From NCBI GenBank assembly GCA_016795505.1, contig JAEUHH010000040.1:1-48995 (forward strand): DNA of 48,995 nucleotides. The letters run 5' to 3'. How positions within the stretch are numbered: position 1 is the stretch's first letter; every line of letters starts with the position of its first letter. A program made the translations under genes and the position numbers. This document shows positions 1 to 7,822 of the stretch, piece by piece. The notes beneath the pieces were generated by a model, which was given only the letters and a program-made list of their open reading frames with translations, was not told where the DNA came from and ran no database searches. This DNA comes from Verrucomicrobiales bacterium. GTDB lineage: Bacteria > Verrucomicrobiota > Verrucomicrobiia > Verrucomicrobiales > DEV007.

Positions 1-138
1 TTGAGCAATTGCTGGAGGACGGTAACGTTGGATCGGGCTGGCGGTTTTTTGTTCATACACCCCTACCGAGTGGCAGGGGAACGAAGGGCGCCAGCCCGCT
101 TTTCAGCCTCAATCGCGTCCCTGCTGTGGGACGGCTGT

Positions 139-236
139 GAACTTTGAACTTTGAACTTGGAACTTTGAACTTGGAACTTTGAACTTTGAACTTGGAACTT
201 TGAACTTTGAACTTTGAACTTTGAACTTTGAACTCA
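139..236. repeat. 7-bp tandem repeat, 14 units of GAACTTT/G
   Basis: Fourteen head-to-tail copies of GAACTTT, some ending in G and the last in CA, with no interruption. Because 7 bp times 3 is 21 bp, the minus strand reads as a repeated Lys-Phe-Lys-Val peptide, but that frame has no recognisable domain and I do not regard it as a gene. The remaining sequence from 1 to 258 shows no gene start. A short reading frame entering from the left edge ends near position 150 and is unassigned. Confidence 0.9.
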
Positions 237-258
237 AAACCCGAACCAAATATCCCAA

Positions 259-1818
259 TCAAACCCCATCCAAATCAGCCGCGATCACCTGGGCGGCGTT
301 GTATCCGGGGAGTCCGGTGACATTGCCGCCGGGGTGACAACACGAGCCGCACAGGTAGAGACCGTCTATGCAGGTGCGGTAGTGTCCGGCACCGGGGAAA
401 GGGCGGTGATAACCCACCTGACCGTGGGCAAAGGCGCCGATGAGCAGGTCGCCGGCGCGCATGTTGGGCAGGGTGCGCTCGACATCGAGCGGGCTGCGGG
501 TGTGGCTGCCGAGCCGGATGTCCGGCCGGGCCAGGTTCGGCGCGTGCGCAGCCCATGTCGCCAGCATCCGCTCACCGTGGCGCTCCTTCTCCGCGTCCCA
601 GTGGGCGGCTTCGCCCCGCAGGGCGTAGGGCAGCTTTTCCCACAAAAAGGCGGTGTGGCGACCGGGCGGTGCCTGGGTGGGGTCGAAGCGGGTCGGACAA
701 CTGCCCCACATCACCCGGCACTCGGGCATCCGCCCGGACTCGTGGGCGGCGACGATCTCGGCAAACTGATCCGCGCGATCAAGCCCCAGGATCACCATCA
801 GGGCCTCGTCGCCGGCGGGGGCGAGGTAACGCGGTGGCTCAGCCAGATTCAGGTAGAGGCCAAAGAGCGGGGCGAGCAGGTTGTAGCGGAAATCGCCGGC
901 CCGCTGGCGCCAATCGGCGGGGATTTGGTCCGGTGCGAGGAGATCGAGGAAGGTCTGCTGGGGATTCAGCCCGGAGGCGACCAGTTTCCTCGCGCGGATG
1001 ACTTCGCCATCGGCCAGCACGACCCCGGCGGCGCGCCCCTGCTCGATGAGCAGCCGCGAAAGCGGCGCCCCGGTGCGGATCTCGCCACCGGCCTCGCGGA
1101 TGGCGCTCTGCAAAGCGGTGGCCAGACGCGCGGCGCCGCCGATCGTCATCTGGGCATAGCGATCGCTGGCCAGCAGGGCGGGTATGTGGTGCCCAAATCC
1201 GGGCAGCCGCAGGTCGACCTCGCGCAGTCCATTGAAGAAAAGCAGGCCGGCCTGGACCGCGGGATGGGTGAACTCACGCCGCACGAACTCGAGCGGTGAC
1301 AGTGCGCTGGTCTCCAGCAACAGGCGCCCGTCGGCGGTCCGGAACAGCCGGGACCGGCGTTCGTCCGGCGGCAGGGGCGGGGCCGCGGCTTCGGGCAGGA
1401 GGATCTCGCGGACGATGGGGCGGAAGGCCTCGCGCCACCGACGCAGTGTCTCGGCATCGCGCTCGCTGAACCGGGAAAAGGACGCCACGGTGCGGTCGAA
1501 GTCGGTATGCCACTCGAGCGAAGCCCCGTCGCCGGTCAGCAGGGCGACATTCAGTGGCGGGGTCAGGTAGCGGGCGCCGTGACGCTCGAGATCGAGTTCC
1601 CAATACCAAGGCATCTCGGTGATGCCCCGGTGGTAGAAGGAATGGGGATTGTGGGAAAAGCCGGAGCCCGCGGGCCACTCCACCGTGGACAGTCCGCCTC
1701 CCGCGACGGCGGCGCGATCGAGGCTCAGGGTCGAGAGCCCCCGCCGCGCCAGATAGGCCTGGAGGACGAGGGTATTGTGCCCGGTGCCGAGCAGGATGGC
1801 GTCGTAGATGGCGGACAT
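259..1818 (-). CDS. Phytoene dehydrogenase-like NAD(P)/FAD-dependent oxidoreductase
   Basis: A 519-residue flavoprotein. The N-terminus has the Rossmann dinucleotide-binding signature GTGHNTLVLQAYLARRG at about residues 10-26, followed by an acidic strand end. The C-terminus carries the second FAD-contact motif of the phytoene dehydrogenase/CrtI superfamily (GLYLCGSCCHPGGNVTG, then GYNAA). Such enzymes desaturate or isomerise carotenoid-type or other lipophilic substrates, but many bacterial homologues have no known substrate. No carotenoid gene lies nearby, so the reaction is unassigned. The start is the ATG at 1818 (MSAIYDAILL), because the reading frame further upstream is low-complexity and crosses a 45-bp interspersed repeat at 1911-1955. 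The family is clear; the substrate is not. Confidence 0.85.
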   Translation of the reverse strand: MSAIYDAILLGTGHNTLVLQAYLARRGLSTLSLDRAAVAGGGLSTVEWPAGSGFSHNPHSFYHRGITEMPWYWELDLERHGARYLTPPLNVALLTGDGASLEWHTDFDRTVASFSRFSERDAETLRRWREAFRPIVREILLPEAAAPPLPPDERRSRLFRTADGRLLLETSALSPLEFVRREFTHPAVQAGLLFFNGLREVDLRLPGFGHHIPALLASDRYAQMTIGGAARLATALQSAIREAGGEIRTGAPLSRLLIEQGRAAGVVLADGEVIRARKLVASGLNPQQTFLDLLAPDQIPADWRQRAGDFRYNLLAPLFGLYLNLAEPPRYLAPAGDEALMVILGLDRADQFAEIVAAHESGRMPECRVMWGSCPTRFDPTQAPPGRHTAFLWEKLPYALRGEAAHWDAEKERHGERMLATWAAHAPNLARPDIRLGSHTRSPLDVERTLPNMRAGDLLIGAFAHGQVGYHRPFPGAGHYRTCIDGLYLCGSCCHPGGNVTGLPGYNAAQVIAADLDGV

Positions 1819-1910
1819 GGCGGCTGTTGCGAGGCTATCACGGGGTCGATCTGCGGGGGATGGCGCTTTTCCGTCCGGGGAGGGTGCGTCGCTGACAGGC
1901 CGGGGCAGAG

Positions 1911-1955
1911 TCGATGAGACAGGGTCCGTACTCCGATGAGACCCTGTTGGATCGG
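1911..1955. repeat. 45-bp interspersed repeat, copy 1
   Basis: One of seven 45-bp copies in the window (others at 11287, 20507, 29277, 37505, 39722 and 43170). It ends in GATCGG like the others and has the internal ACAGGGT block. A further half unit (AGAGGAGACAGGGT) follows at 1956-1979, as in the copies at 37505 and 39722. It lies between the oxidoreductase start and the TSUP stop. Confidence 0.75.
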
Positions 1956-2008
1956 AGAGGAGACAGGGTTCCATTAGGAACGCCCGCCGGCTTTCCCTCG
2001 GATGGAGA

Positions 2009-3040
2009 TCAGTGGGGATCTTGGGATCCGGGATGGCGGCGTTTTCTTTCGCCCACCAACACCGCACCGTAGCTCCGGAGTCGTTCGAAGCCAAACAGAC
2101 AGGCGGCGACCGCTGTCAGTGAGATCGCGGTCCCGGTCCACCCGAGAGCTGTCCTTTCCTCGTAAAATGTCCAGATCAATTGTCCCACGCACAGGAAGGC
2201 CACAAAGAAGAGGGTGGGTTTTCGCCCGATGTAGTCCACGACGAAGGCTCCCAATGGGGCGCCGAATGCGACGACGGGAGCCGCGGCCAGCCAATTCTCA
2301 AAAACGCCGGGCTGGACGCCGGTGAACAGATTTTTCGTTGCGATACCCACGAGCGAGGTGAAGGCCATGATGACCACGGAGGTGGGAATGGCAATCTTCA
2401 GGTCGGCGCGGCAAAGGAGCACCAGGATGGTGTAGAGGACCATGTCAATGCCCACGCCGGTGACCGATGCGACGAGGGCGCCGGCCAGAAGACCGATGGC
2501 GAGTCCGACGCGGAAGTCCCAGCGCTCATCGAAGTCGGTCATGCCGGTGTGTGAGGCGATCTCGCCAATCCGGCGGATGTGCAGCAGGCCGAAGCTGCCC
2601 CAGATGATGGCAAAGACGAGTTTGATCCAAAGAGCGGGCACGTGGGGGGCGATGAAAAAGATGCCCAGTGGGGTGCCGATGAGGGACCCGAGCATGGAGC
2701 CTTTCAACATGGCCCAGGCGAGTGGCTGGCGACGGGAGAGGATGAAGATGCTGGCGCTGGTCATGCCGATGGATTGGACGGCGAAGCTGAAATCGCGTCC
2801 CAGTTGAGCCGGTTGGTCGAACAGGAGCACGAGGATGGGAAATCCAATGGTGCCGCCCCCCATGGGAGTGGAGCCGGCGGCATAGCTGCCCAGAGCCATG
2901 GCGAGGGCGATGGGCCAGTGCTCCCTGACCTCGGTCCAGTGTCCAAGGCCGAATACCAGCCAGGACCATCCGGAGAAGAACAGGACCATCCAGAGAAACC
3001 AGATCCAGAGATGTTTCCGGGGTGGTGTGGTGATCGACAT
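2009..3040 (-). CDS. Sulfite exporter TauE/SafE (TSUP) family permease
   Basis: A 343-residue polytopic inner-membrane protein with about eight hydrophobic segments. The Gly/Pro-rich motif GSTPMGGGTIGFPIL in the first half and ASVTGVGIDMVLY in the second are typical of the two internal repeats of TSUP carriers. Members move sulfite, sulfoacetate, thiosulfate or other organosulfur anions, and which applies here cannot be read from sequence. The start is the ATG at 3040 (MSITTPPRK); an upstream in-frame ATG would extend the protein across the LysR operator region. It is divergent from the LysR gene at 3146 with a 105-bp gap, which suggests LysR control. Sulfur release by the sulfatase at 21.8 kb is a possible but untested link. 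Confidence 0.85.
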   Translation of the reverse strand: MSITTPPRKHLWIWFLWMVLFFSGWSWLVFGLGHWTEVREHWPIALAMALGSYAAGSTPMGGGTIGFPILVLLFDQPAQLGRDFSFAVQSIGMTSASIFILSRRQPLAWAMLKGSMLGSLIGTPLGIFFIAPHVPALWIKLVFAIIWGSFGLLHIRRIGEIASHTGMTDFDERWDFRVGLAIGLLAGALVASVTGVGIDMVLYTILVLLCRADLKIAIPTSVVIMAFTSLVGIATKNLFTGVQPGVFENWLAAAPVVAFGAPLGAFVVDYIGRKPTLFFVAFLCVGQLIWTFYEERTALGWTGTAISLTAVAACLFGFERLRSYGAVLVGERKRRHPGSQDPH

Positions 3041-3105
3041 GGCGGCTTTTGGGAGGAGACGTGGGACGATAAGGGGGCAAAATAGGCGTTCGCTCTTGTA
3101 ACGGA

Positions 3106-3122
3106 AATAGATTATTGCTATT
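3106..3122. promoter_or_regulatory. Candidate LysR-type operator (T-N11-A palindrome)
   Basis: AATAG, 7 bp, then CTATT forms a perfect inverted repeat. It contains a T-N11-A box (T at 3108, A at 3120), the classic LysR-type binding signature. It sits in the divergent TSUP/lysR gap, 23 bp before the lysR start and 65 bp from the TSUP start, where an autoregulatory and activator site is expected. Confidence 0.55.
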
Positions 3123-3145
3123 GGTTTCATGCCGAACCGGCATCG

Positions 3146-4033
3146 ATGGATTTCCGACACCTGCGCTATTTTCAGGCCGTGGCCGAGGAGCTGAGCTTCT
3201 CGAGGGCGGCGCGGCGGCTACGCATCGCCCAGCCGGCCCTGAGCCGGGCGGTGCAGGAGCTGGAGCGGGATGTGGGGGTGATGCTGCTGGACCGGTCGCG
3301 GCGGTCGATCCGGCTGACTCCGGGCGGAGCGGTGCTGCTGCGCGAGACGGCGGGGGTGTTCGATCATGTGGATGACATGCTGCGCCGGGTGCGGCGGGCG
3401 GCAGCCGGGGAGGTGGGGGAATTGCGGCTGGGCTACATCGGTCCGCCGACGCGGTCTTTCCTCGGTCCCTTGCTGAAGGCTTATCATCGGGAGCATCCGG
3501 GGGTGACGATCGTGCTGGAGGAGCGCACGCCGGAGCGGGTCTGGGAGATGGTTTCGAAAGGCCGTCTGTCGGTCGGCCTGACGCGCCCGGTGCTGGCGCA
3601 CGAGGCTCTGGGCCTGCAGTCGCTGTTGCTGCGAGAGGAGCGGCTCTGTGCGGCGGTGCCGGTGGAGCATCCGTTGGCGGACCGACCGTCGATCCCGTGG
3701 CAGGCGCTGGCCGGCGAGTCGATCGTAATGCTGGCGCGGCGCGAGGGGGCGGGCTCGCACGATGCCATCCTGGCGGCGTGCAGTGAGGCGGGCTTTGTCC
3801 CGCGGCTGGCGCACACGCCGAGTGTGATCGGCACGGTGCTGCGCTATGTGGAGGCGGGCTCGGGGATCGGGATCGTGCCGGAAAGCGTGCTGCCCGACAC
3901 CGAGGCGGTGCGCCTGATCCCGCTGACGCCCGCGACGACGATCCCGCTGGTGATGGTGTGGTCGCGGGAAGGGGACGACCCGGCGGTGACGGCGTTCCGC
4001 GCGGTGGTGGAGCAGTGGCTGGCGGGTGGGTGA
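3146..4033 (+). CDS. LysR-family transcriptional regulator
   Basis: A 295-residue regulator. Residues 1-60 form the winged helix-turn-helix typical of the family, beginning MDFRHLRYFQAVAEELSF and continuing AARRLRIAQPALSRAVQELE. Residues 90-290 are the periplasmic-binding-protein-like effector domain (LRLGYIGPP start; GSGIGIVPESV near the end). Length is normal for the family. It is transcribed away from the TSUP permease gene, the usual arrangement when a LysR protein controls its divergent neighbour, and the gap contains a T-N11-A palindrome. The effector is unknown; a sulfur- or carboxylate-containing ligand is plausible given the target. The family assignment is secure. Confidence 0.93.
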   Translation: MDFRHLRYFQAVAEELSFSRAARRLRIAQPALSRAVQELERDVGVMLLDRSRRSIRLTPGGAVLLRETAGVFDHVDDMLRRVRRAAAGEVGELRLGYIGPPTRSFLGPLLKAYHREHPGVTIVLEERTPERVWEMVSKGRLSVGLTRPVLAHEALGLQSLLLREERLCAAVPVEHPLADRPSIPWQALAGESIVMLARREGAGSHDAILAACSEAGFVPRLAHTPSVIGTVLRYVEAGSGIGIVPESVLPDTEAVRLIPLTPATTIPLVMVWSREGDDPAVTAFRAVVEQWLAGG

Positions 4034-4051
4034 CGAAACGTTTCCGCCGGA

Positions 4052-4092
4052 AAACAATCGCGGGGCGGTGGCTTTGATTCACCACGCCCCGC
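4052..4092 (-). terminator. Probable intrinsic terminator of the OmpA-domain gene
   Basis: Read on the minus strand, GCGGGGCG (from 4092) pairs with CGCCCCGC (to 4060), with TGG/CCA extending the stem after one bulge and a short A-rich loop. GATTGTTTT follows the stem. It lies just past the stop of the gene ending at 4135. It may also stop lysR read-through from the other side, although no T-run follows on that strand. Confidence 0.55.
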
Positions 4093-4134
4093 GGCTGCGA
4101 AAGGGGAAAAAGTTGGTCCGGTGGTGGTGGCGGG

Positions 4135-5130
4135 TCACTGCTCGACCAACTCGACGCGGCGGTTTTTGGCGCGGCCGTCCTCGGTGCGGTTGCTCGCGAT
4201 AGGGGCGAGGGGACCGACCCCGGCGGGTTTGAGGCGCTCGGGGGCGATGGCGTAGCGGACGATCAGTTCCTTGGTCACCGATTCGGCGCGGGCGAGGGAG
4301 AGCTTCTGGTTGTAATCCATGCCGCCGACGTTGTCGGTGTGGCCGACGATGTGGAGCTTGAGGTCGGGCAGGTCGCGGAGAAGTTTGGCCATCTGCTCGA
4401 GGGTGGGCTGGGACTCGGGTTTGATGTCGGCCTTGTCGAAGTCGAAGAAGATGCCGTAGAGCGCGATGCTGCCGGTGGTCTCGATGCTGCTGGCCATCTT
4501 TTCGGCGCTGACGACGACCATGCGCTGGTCCATGGGCTTGTCCTCGACGATGTCGACCTGGATGACTGGCTGACCTTTCTGGGGCGTGAGGCCGCCGCTG
4601 AGTCCCATGTCATAAGCCGAGACGTAGATGGCGACGGTGATGTTGCCCTCGGGCCGGGTGAGGCGGGCGGCGATGAAGCGGTTGTCGGAGTCGTTGTACT
4701 CGAAGATCTGGGAGAAGACGCCGGTGTAGCGGGCGCCGAAGCGGAAACCGAGGGCTTCCTTTTCTCCTTTGAACAGGACGGTGTAGCCTTTGGCGGCGAG
4801 TTCCTGCTCGTAGTTGCGGAAGACTTCGAGCGCGGAGCGGCCGGCCGGGGCGAGGTAGGAGAGGCGGGTGAGGCGGCCCTCGATGGTCTCCTCCTTTTCG
4901 ATGGTGCGGCCCTGGTTCTCAGGCACGCTGGGATTCAGGGATTTGCCGAGGGGCAGCTTGTATTCGGTGAAGGCCTGCTGGCTGTATTCGAAGATGAAGC
5001 TGTCCTGATAGCGCTTCAGGGCGGGGTGGTCCTTGGCGCCGGCTTTGTCCTGGCTCTGGGCCGAGGCGGTCAGGGCGAGGGCGCCGAAGGCGGCGAACAG
5101 GCGGAGGGTGGTGGCGGGTGCGGTTCTCAT
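4135..5130 (-). CDS. OmpA-domain outer-membrane/periplasmic protein
   Basis: A 331-residue exported protein. Residues 1-25 are a signal peptide (MRTAPATTLRLFAAFGALAL, then ASAQ). The middle 190 residues are an unassigned domain. About the last 110 residues are an OmpA/MotB peptidoglycan-binding domain: ALYGIFFDFDKADIKPES, HIVGHTDNVG, LSLARAESV and a terminal NRRVEL. This domain binds diaminopimelate in peptidoglycan and tethers the outer membrane to the wall. The start is the ATG at 5130, which gives a clean signal peptide. The gene is codirectional with the kinase gene ending at 5255, and the 58-bp element at 5198-5255 lies just upstream, so it may be a target of the neighbouring ECF sigma factor. 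The central domain is unrecognised. Confidence 0.88.
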   Translation of the reverse strand: MRTAPATTLRLFAAFGALALTASAQSQDKAGAKDHPALKRYQDSFIFEYSQQAFTEYKLPLGKSLNPSVPENQGRTIEKEETIEGRLTRLSYLAPAGRSALEVFRNYEQELAAKGYTVLFKGEKEALGFRFGARYTGVFSQIFEYNDSDNRFIAARLTRPEGNITVAIYVSAYDMGLSGGLTPQKGQPVIQVDIVEDKPMDQRMVVVSAEKMASSIETTGSIALYGIFFDFDKADIKPESQPTLEQMAKLLRDLPDLKLHIVGHTDNVGGMDYNQKLSLARAESVTKELIVRYAIAPERLKPAGVGPLAPIASNRTEDGRAKNRRVELVEQ

Positions 5131-5197
5131 GGTGTGTGGGTAGTTGTTGGTGATGGTGATGTTGTTTTTCTTCAGGGCGGTCAGTGGGAGACCGCCG

Positions 5198-5255
5198 TTC
5201 ATTCGGTTCACTGGCAGGGCGGCGGGGGACGTGACGAAAATTCCGAAAAAAATTT
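5198..5255 (-). promoter_or_regulatory. 58-bp conserved upstream element, copy A
   Basis: On the minus strand it reads AAATTTTTTTCG, a 7-bp variable stretch, CGTCACGTCC, a 10-bp variable stretch, then TGCCAGTGAAC and a final TGAA. Copy B at 7648-7705 has the same blocks at identical spacing, 45 of 58 positions matching by my count. It abuts the kinase stop codon and lies 67 bp upstream of the OmpA-domain gene. It is probably a promoter or operator shared by the two genes flanking the kinase/ECF pair. Confidence 0.6.
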
Positions 5256-6742
5256 CAGGAGCCCGGCGTGGACTCGATCACAAAGGGGCGAGGCTCGTCG
5301 AAGCTCACGGCGCGCCAGCGGCCATCCGGCGCCAACACGAGGGCGCCGAAGCGCGGCGGCTCGCCGTCCCAGGCGGTCCATTGCCACGCCTGTCCGCTGC
5401 TCCATTCCCAGGCACCTCCGGGTCGCCAGCATTGTCCGCCGAGGAACAATCCGTCGGGTAAATCGCGGGCGAAGGTGTCGGTGAGAAAGCGATTGAGGTC
5501 CGCGTCGGTCACGGCCGCCAGCCGCCCATCGGCGGCCAGGGCGCGGTCATTGGCCTGCGCCCAGGGGAGCGGATCGGTAACGAGGGTGTATTGCCGTCCG
5601 CGAAAGACGGGTGCGCTGGCGCGGGGTGACGGGATCGACTGCGGCGGCGGTGGGGCGGCGCCGGGCGAGGTGGCCGGCTCCTGTTTCCCGATCCCGTGCC
5701 AGTAGGCGGTGCCTCCGGCGGAAAGGATCAGGGCGACTGCCGCCGCGACGAGGAGGCTGCGGCTGTGGCGCCGGGCGGGCGGGGCTGACGGCTGAGCCGG
5801 GAGGGCAGGCGGCCGAACGAGGGGCAGCAGATCGGCTTTCAAGGCGGCGGCGCTGGGATAGCGTCGGTCGGGCTGCTCCTGCATGGCGCGGAGCACGATG
5901 GGATCGAAGCGGGGATCGGTGCCCGATTTCCGCGAGGGCGGGTCGAAGACGCCGCGTGGCACCTGCCCGGTCAGCATTTCATAAAGCAACACGCCGACGC
6001 TGAAGAGATCGGCCCGGTGATCGACCGGCGCGGTGCCGTGCATCTGCTCGGGGGCGGCGTATTCCGGCGTGCCCATCGCGGCGCCGGTGCGGGTGTGCAT
6101 CGCGCCCTCCATCAGGGAGGGATGGGCCTCCAGCGCGACTTTGGCGAGGCCGAAGTCGGCCACCTTCACCCGGCCGCGGGCATCGAGGAGGATGTTCGAC
6201 GGCTTGATGTCGCGGTGGACGATGCCCTCCTCATGGGCGCAGGCGAGGGCATCGCAGATCTGGGTGGTAATGTCCAGGACCTCGCCCGCGCCGGGCCGGT
6301 GATGGCGCAGCCGGTCCGCCAGGGTGCTGCCGGAGACGTGCTCCATCGCAAAATAGAGCCAGCCATCGGCCGTGGTGCCGAAGTCATGCACGCCGACGAT
6401 GTTCGGGTGTTGGAGGCGGGCGAGGGCGCGGGCTTCGCGGTGAAACCGCTGGACGAATTTCTCGTCGCTGCTGAATTCGGCAGGCAGCAGCTTCAGGGCG
6501 ACCCGCCGGTCGAGCGAGCGGTGCCTCGCGAGGTAGACTGCGCCCATGCCGCCGCGTCCGAGCAATTCGAGGATCTCGTAGTGGGGAAACAGGCCCGCCA
6601 TTGTCTCCGGCGCGGGAGGCTGCCAGCCGGCGGACGGACTCTCGTCGGGAGCGGCGGAGAGACTCAGGTCGATCAGGCCATCGAGGTTCAGGCCTCCCAG
6701 CCAGTCGGGCTTGTCGGTGACGCGGTCAGGCGGGGAAGACAT
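5255..6742 (-). CDS. Transmembrane Ser/Thr protein kinase (PknB-like)
   Basis: A 495-residue kinase with a cytoplasmic kinase domain at about residues 55-310. Visible features are the glycine loop LGRGGMGAVY (61-70), catalytic Lys84 in VALKLL, Glu103, HRDIKPSNILL with Asp178, DFGLAK (196-201) and GTPEYAAPEQM. All catalytic residues are intact. A proline-rich stretch precedes one transmembrane helix at about 329-347. The extracytoplasmic tail of about 145 residues is Trp-rich and unrecognised, and could be a sensor. The start is the ATG at 6742; the longer frame would run into the divergent sigma-factor gene region. The paired ECF gene suggests phosphorylation-controlled sigma activity, a known arrangement in PVC bacteria. 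Confidence 0.92.
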   Translation of the reverse strand: MSSPPDRVTDKPDWLGGLNLDGLIDLSLSAAPDESPSAGWQPPAPETMAGLFPHYEILELLGRGGMGAVYLARHRSLDRRVALKLLPAEFSSDEKFVQRFHREARALARLQHPNIVGVHDFGTTADGWLYFAMEHVSGSTLADRLRHHRPGAGEVLDITTQICDALACAHEEGIVHRDIKPSNILLDARGRVKVADFGLAKVALEAHPSLMEGAMHTRTGAAMGTPEYAAPEQMHGTAPVDHRADLFSVGVLLYEMLTGQVPRGVFDPPSRKSGTDPRFDPIVLRAMQEQPDRRYPSAAALKADLLPLVRPPALPAQPSAPPARRHSRSLLVAAAVALILSAGGTAYWHGIGKQEPATSPGAAPPPPQSIPSPRASAPVFRGRQYTLVTDPLPWAQANDRALAADGRLAAVTDADLNRFLTDTFARDLPDGLFLGGQCWRPGGAWEWSSGQAWQWTAWDGEPPRFGALVLAPDGRWRAVSFDEPRPFVIESTPGS

Positions 6743-6861
6743 GGCGGGCGGGCGGTCACTCGAAAGCGGCTTCAAATAACGCTTTTGCGGTGACTTCCCG
6801 CAAGGGCGAATGCATGCCCCAGCGGTTGCAAATGCCGGCTCCGGTGGAAAACTGCTGCCCG

Positions 6862-7605
6862 ATGGCATCCGATTCCCACGCCGCCTTTCCCCCGACCCGC
6901 TGGAGCATCGTTCTGGCGACCCGCGAGGGCGGCGACAGCCGGGCGGGCGAAAAGGCGCTCGGCGAGTTGTGCCGGATCTATTGGCAGCCGATCTACAGCT
7001 TCGCCCGCCGGCGGGGCGCCTCGCCGGCCGATGCCGAGGACCTCGCCCAGGGATTTTTTATTCGCCTGATCGAGGACGACCTATTCGCGAAAGCCGACGC
7101 GTCGGCCGGACGGCTGCGGAGCTTTTTGCTGGGTGCCTTCCAGCGGTTCCAGCGCGAGGAATGGCGCAAATCGATGGCGGCGAAGCGCGGAGCCGGGCAG
7201 TCGCTGATTTCGTTCGACGCCGACGACGACCCCGAGGCGGCGTTTCAGGCCGAGGACCCTTCGGCCGAGTCGCCGGAGCGGCTGTTTGAGCGGCAGTGCG
7301 CCCGCGCCCTGTTGGCGGCGGCCATGAAACGCCTCGCCTCCGAGCAGGCTGCCATCGGCAAGGACCGCGCCTTTGCCCTGCTGCGTCCTTTGCTGAGTCC
7401 GTCGGAAGATGGCGACGAGGGCGGCACTCATGAGGAGATTGCCGCCGCTCTCGGTCTCACGGTCGAGGCATCGCGGGCGGCGGTGTATCGTCTGCGGAAG
7501 CGCTTTCGGGAGATCCTTCGGGAAACGGTGGCCGATACTCTGAGCCACCCAACGCCCGAGGCGATCGACGAGGAGTTGATGGCCCTGCGTGCCGCGCTTT
7601 CCTGA
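6862..7605 (+). CDS. ECF-type RNA polymerase sigma factor paired with the kinase
   Basis: A 247-residue sigma factor. Region 2 starts near residue 30 (ALGELCRIYWQPIYSFARR, then DAEDLAQGFFIRLIE), a PVC variant of the DAEDLVQE motif. Region 4 is at about 190-235 (THEEIAAALGLTVEASRAAV followed by YRLRKRFREIL). An acidic linker of about 60 residues separates the domains, longer than in classical ECF factors and typical of kinase-linked groups. It starts at the ATG at 6862 (MASDSHAAFPPTRWSIVLAT); TRWSIVL is a common N-terminus in this group. It is divergent from the kinase gene (119 bp apart) with no anti-sigma gene beside it, so the kinase is the likely regulator. Identical elements upstream of both flanking genes are its best candidate targets. 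Confidence 0.9.
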   Translation: MASDSHAAFPPTRWSIVLATREGGDSRAGEKALGELCRIYWQPIYSFARRRGASPADAEDLAQGFFIRLIEDDLFAKADASAGRLRSFLLGAFQRFQREEWRKSMAAKRGAGQSLISFDADDDPEAAFQAEDPSAESPERLFERQCARALLAAAMKRLASEQAAIGKDRAFALLRPLLSPSEDGDEGGTHEEIAAALGLTVEASRAAVYRLRKRFREILRETVADTLSHPTPEAIDEELMALRAALS

Positions 7606-7647
7606 GCCGCGATCCGGCGATCCGGGATCCGCCCCCAGTCGGAGCGA

Positions 7648-7705
7648 AAATTTTTTTCGCCTTTCGCGTCACGTCCTTCGCGGGATTGCCAGTGAACGGA
7701 GTGAA
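7648..7705 (+). promoter_or_regulatory. 58-bp conserved upstream element, copy B
   Basis: It has the same blocks and spacing as copy A: AAATTTTTTTCG, CGTCACGTCC, then TGCCAGTGAAC and TGAA. The T-run sits in a small palindrome (GCGAAAA-TTT-TTTTCGC at 7645-7661). The 3' part holds a direct repeat, AGTGAA-CGG-AGTGAA. It lies 42 bp after the ECF stop and 117 bp before the small secreted-protein gene. Promoter function is inferred from placement, not shown. Confidence 0.6.
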
Positions 7706-7822
7706 GACCCGTGGGCGGGGCCGGCTCGAAGAAGCAAGCCGGTTGCCCAAGCTCCCGGGTCTTCCTTTGAGAAACGAACAACAAACAAACCAAAATCAGA
7801 AATCCAAACTGTTCACACTGCC

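Noticed and set aside
1-150. End of a gene entering from the left edge
   Set aside because: One frame is open until about position 150, but it lacks a start and family signature and merges with repeat-like sequence.
139-236. Minus-strand peptide with a repeated Lys-Phe-Lys-Val motif
   Set aside because: It comes entirely from the 7-bp repeat, which is open by its own composition; no domain, signal or start context supports it.
2526-4085. A 519-codon Pro/Ser/Arg-rich minus-strand frame
   Set aside because: It overlaps the LysR and TSUP genes out of frame and has shadow-like composition.
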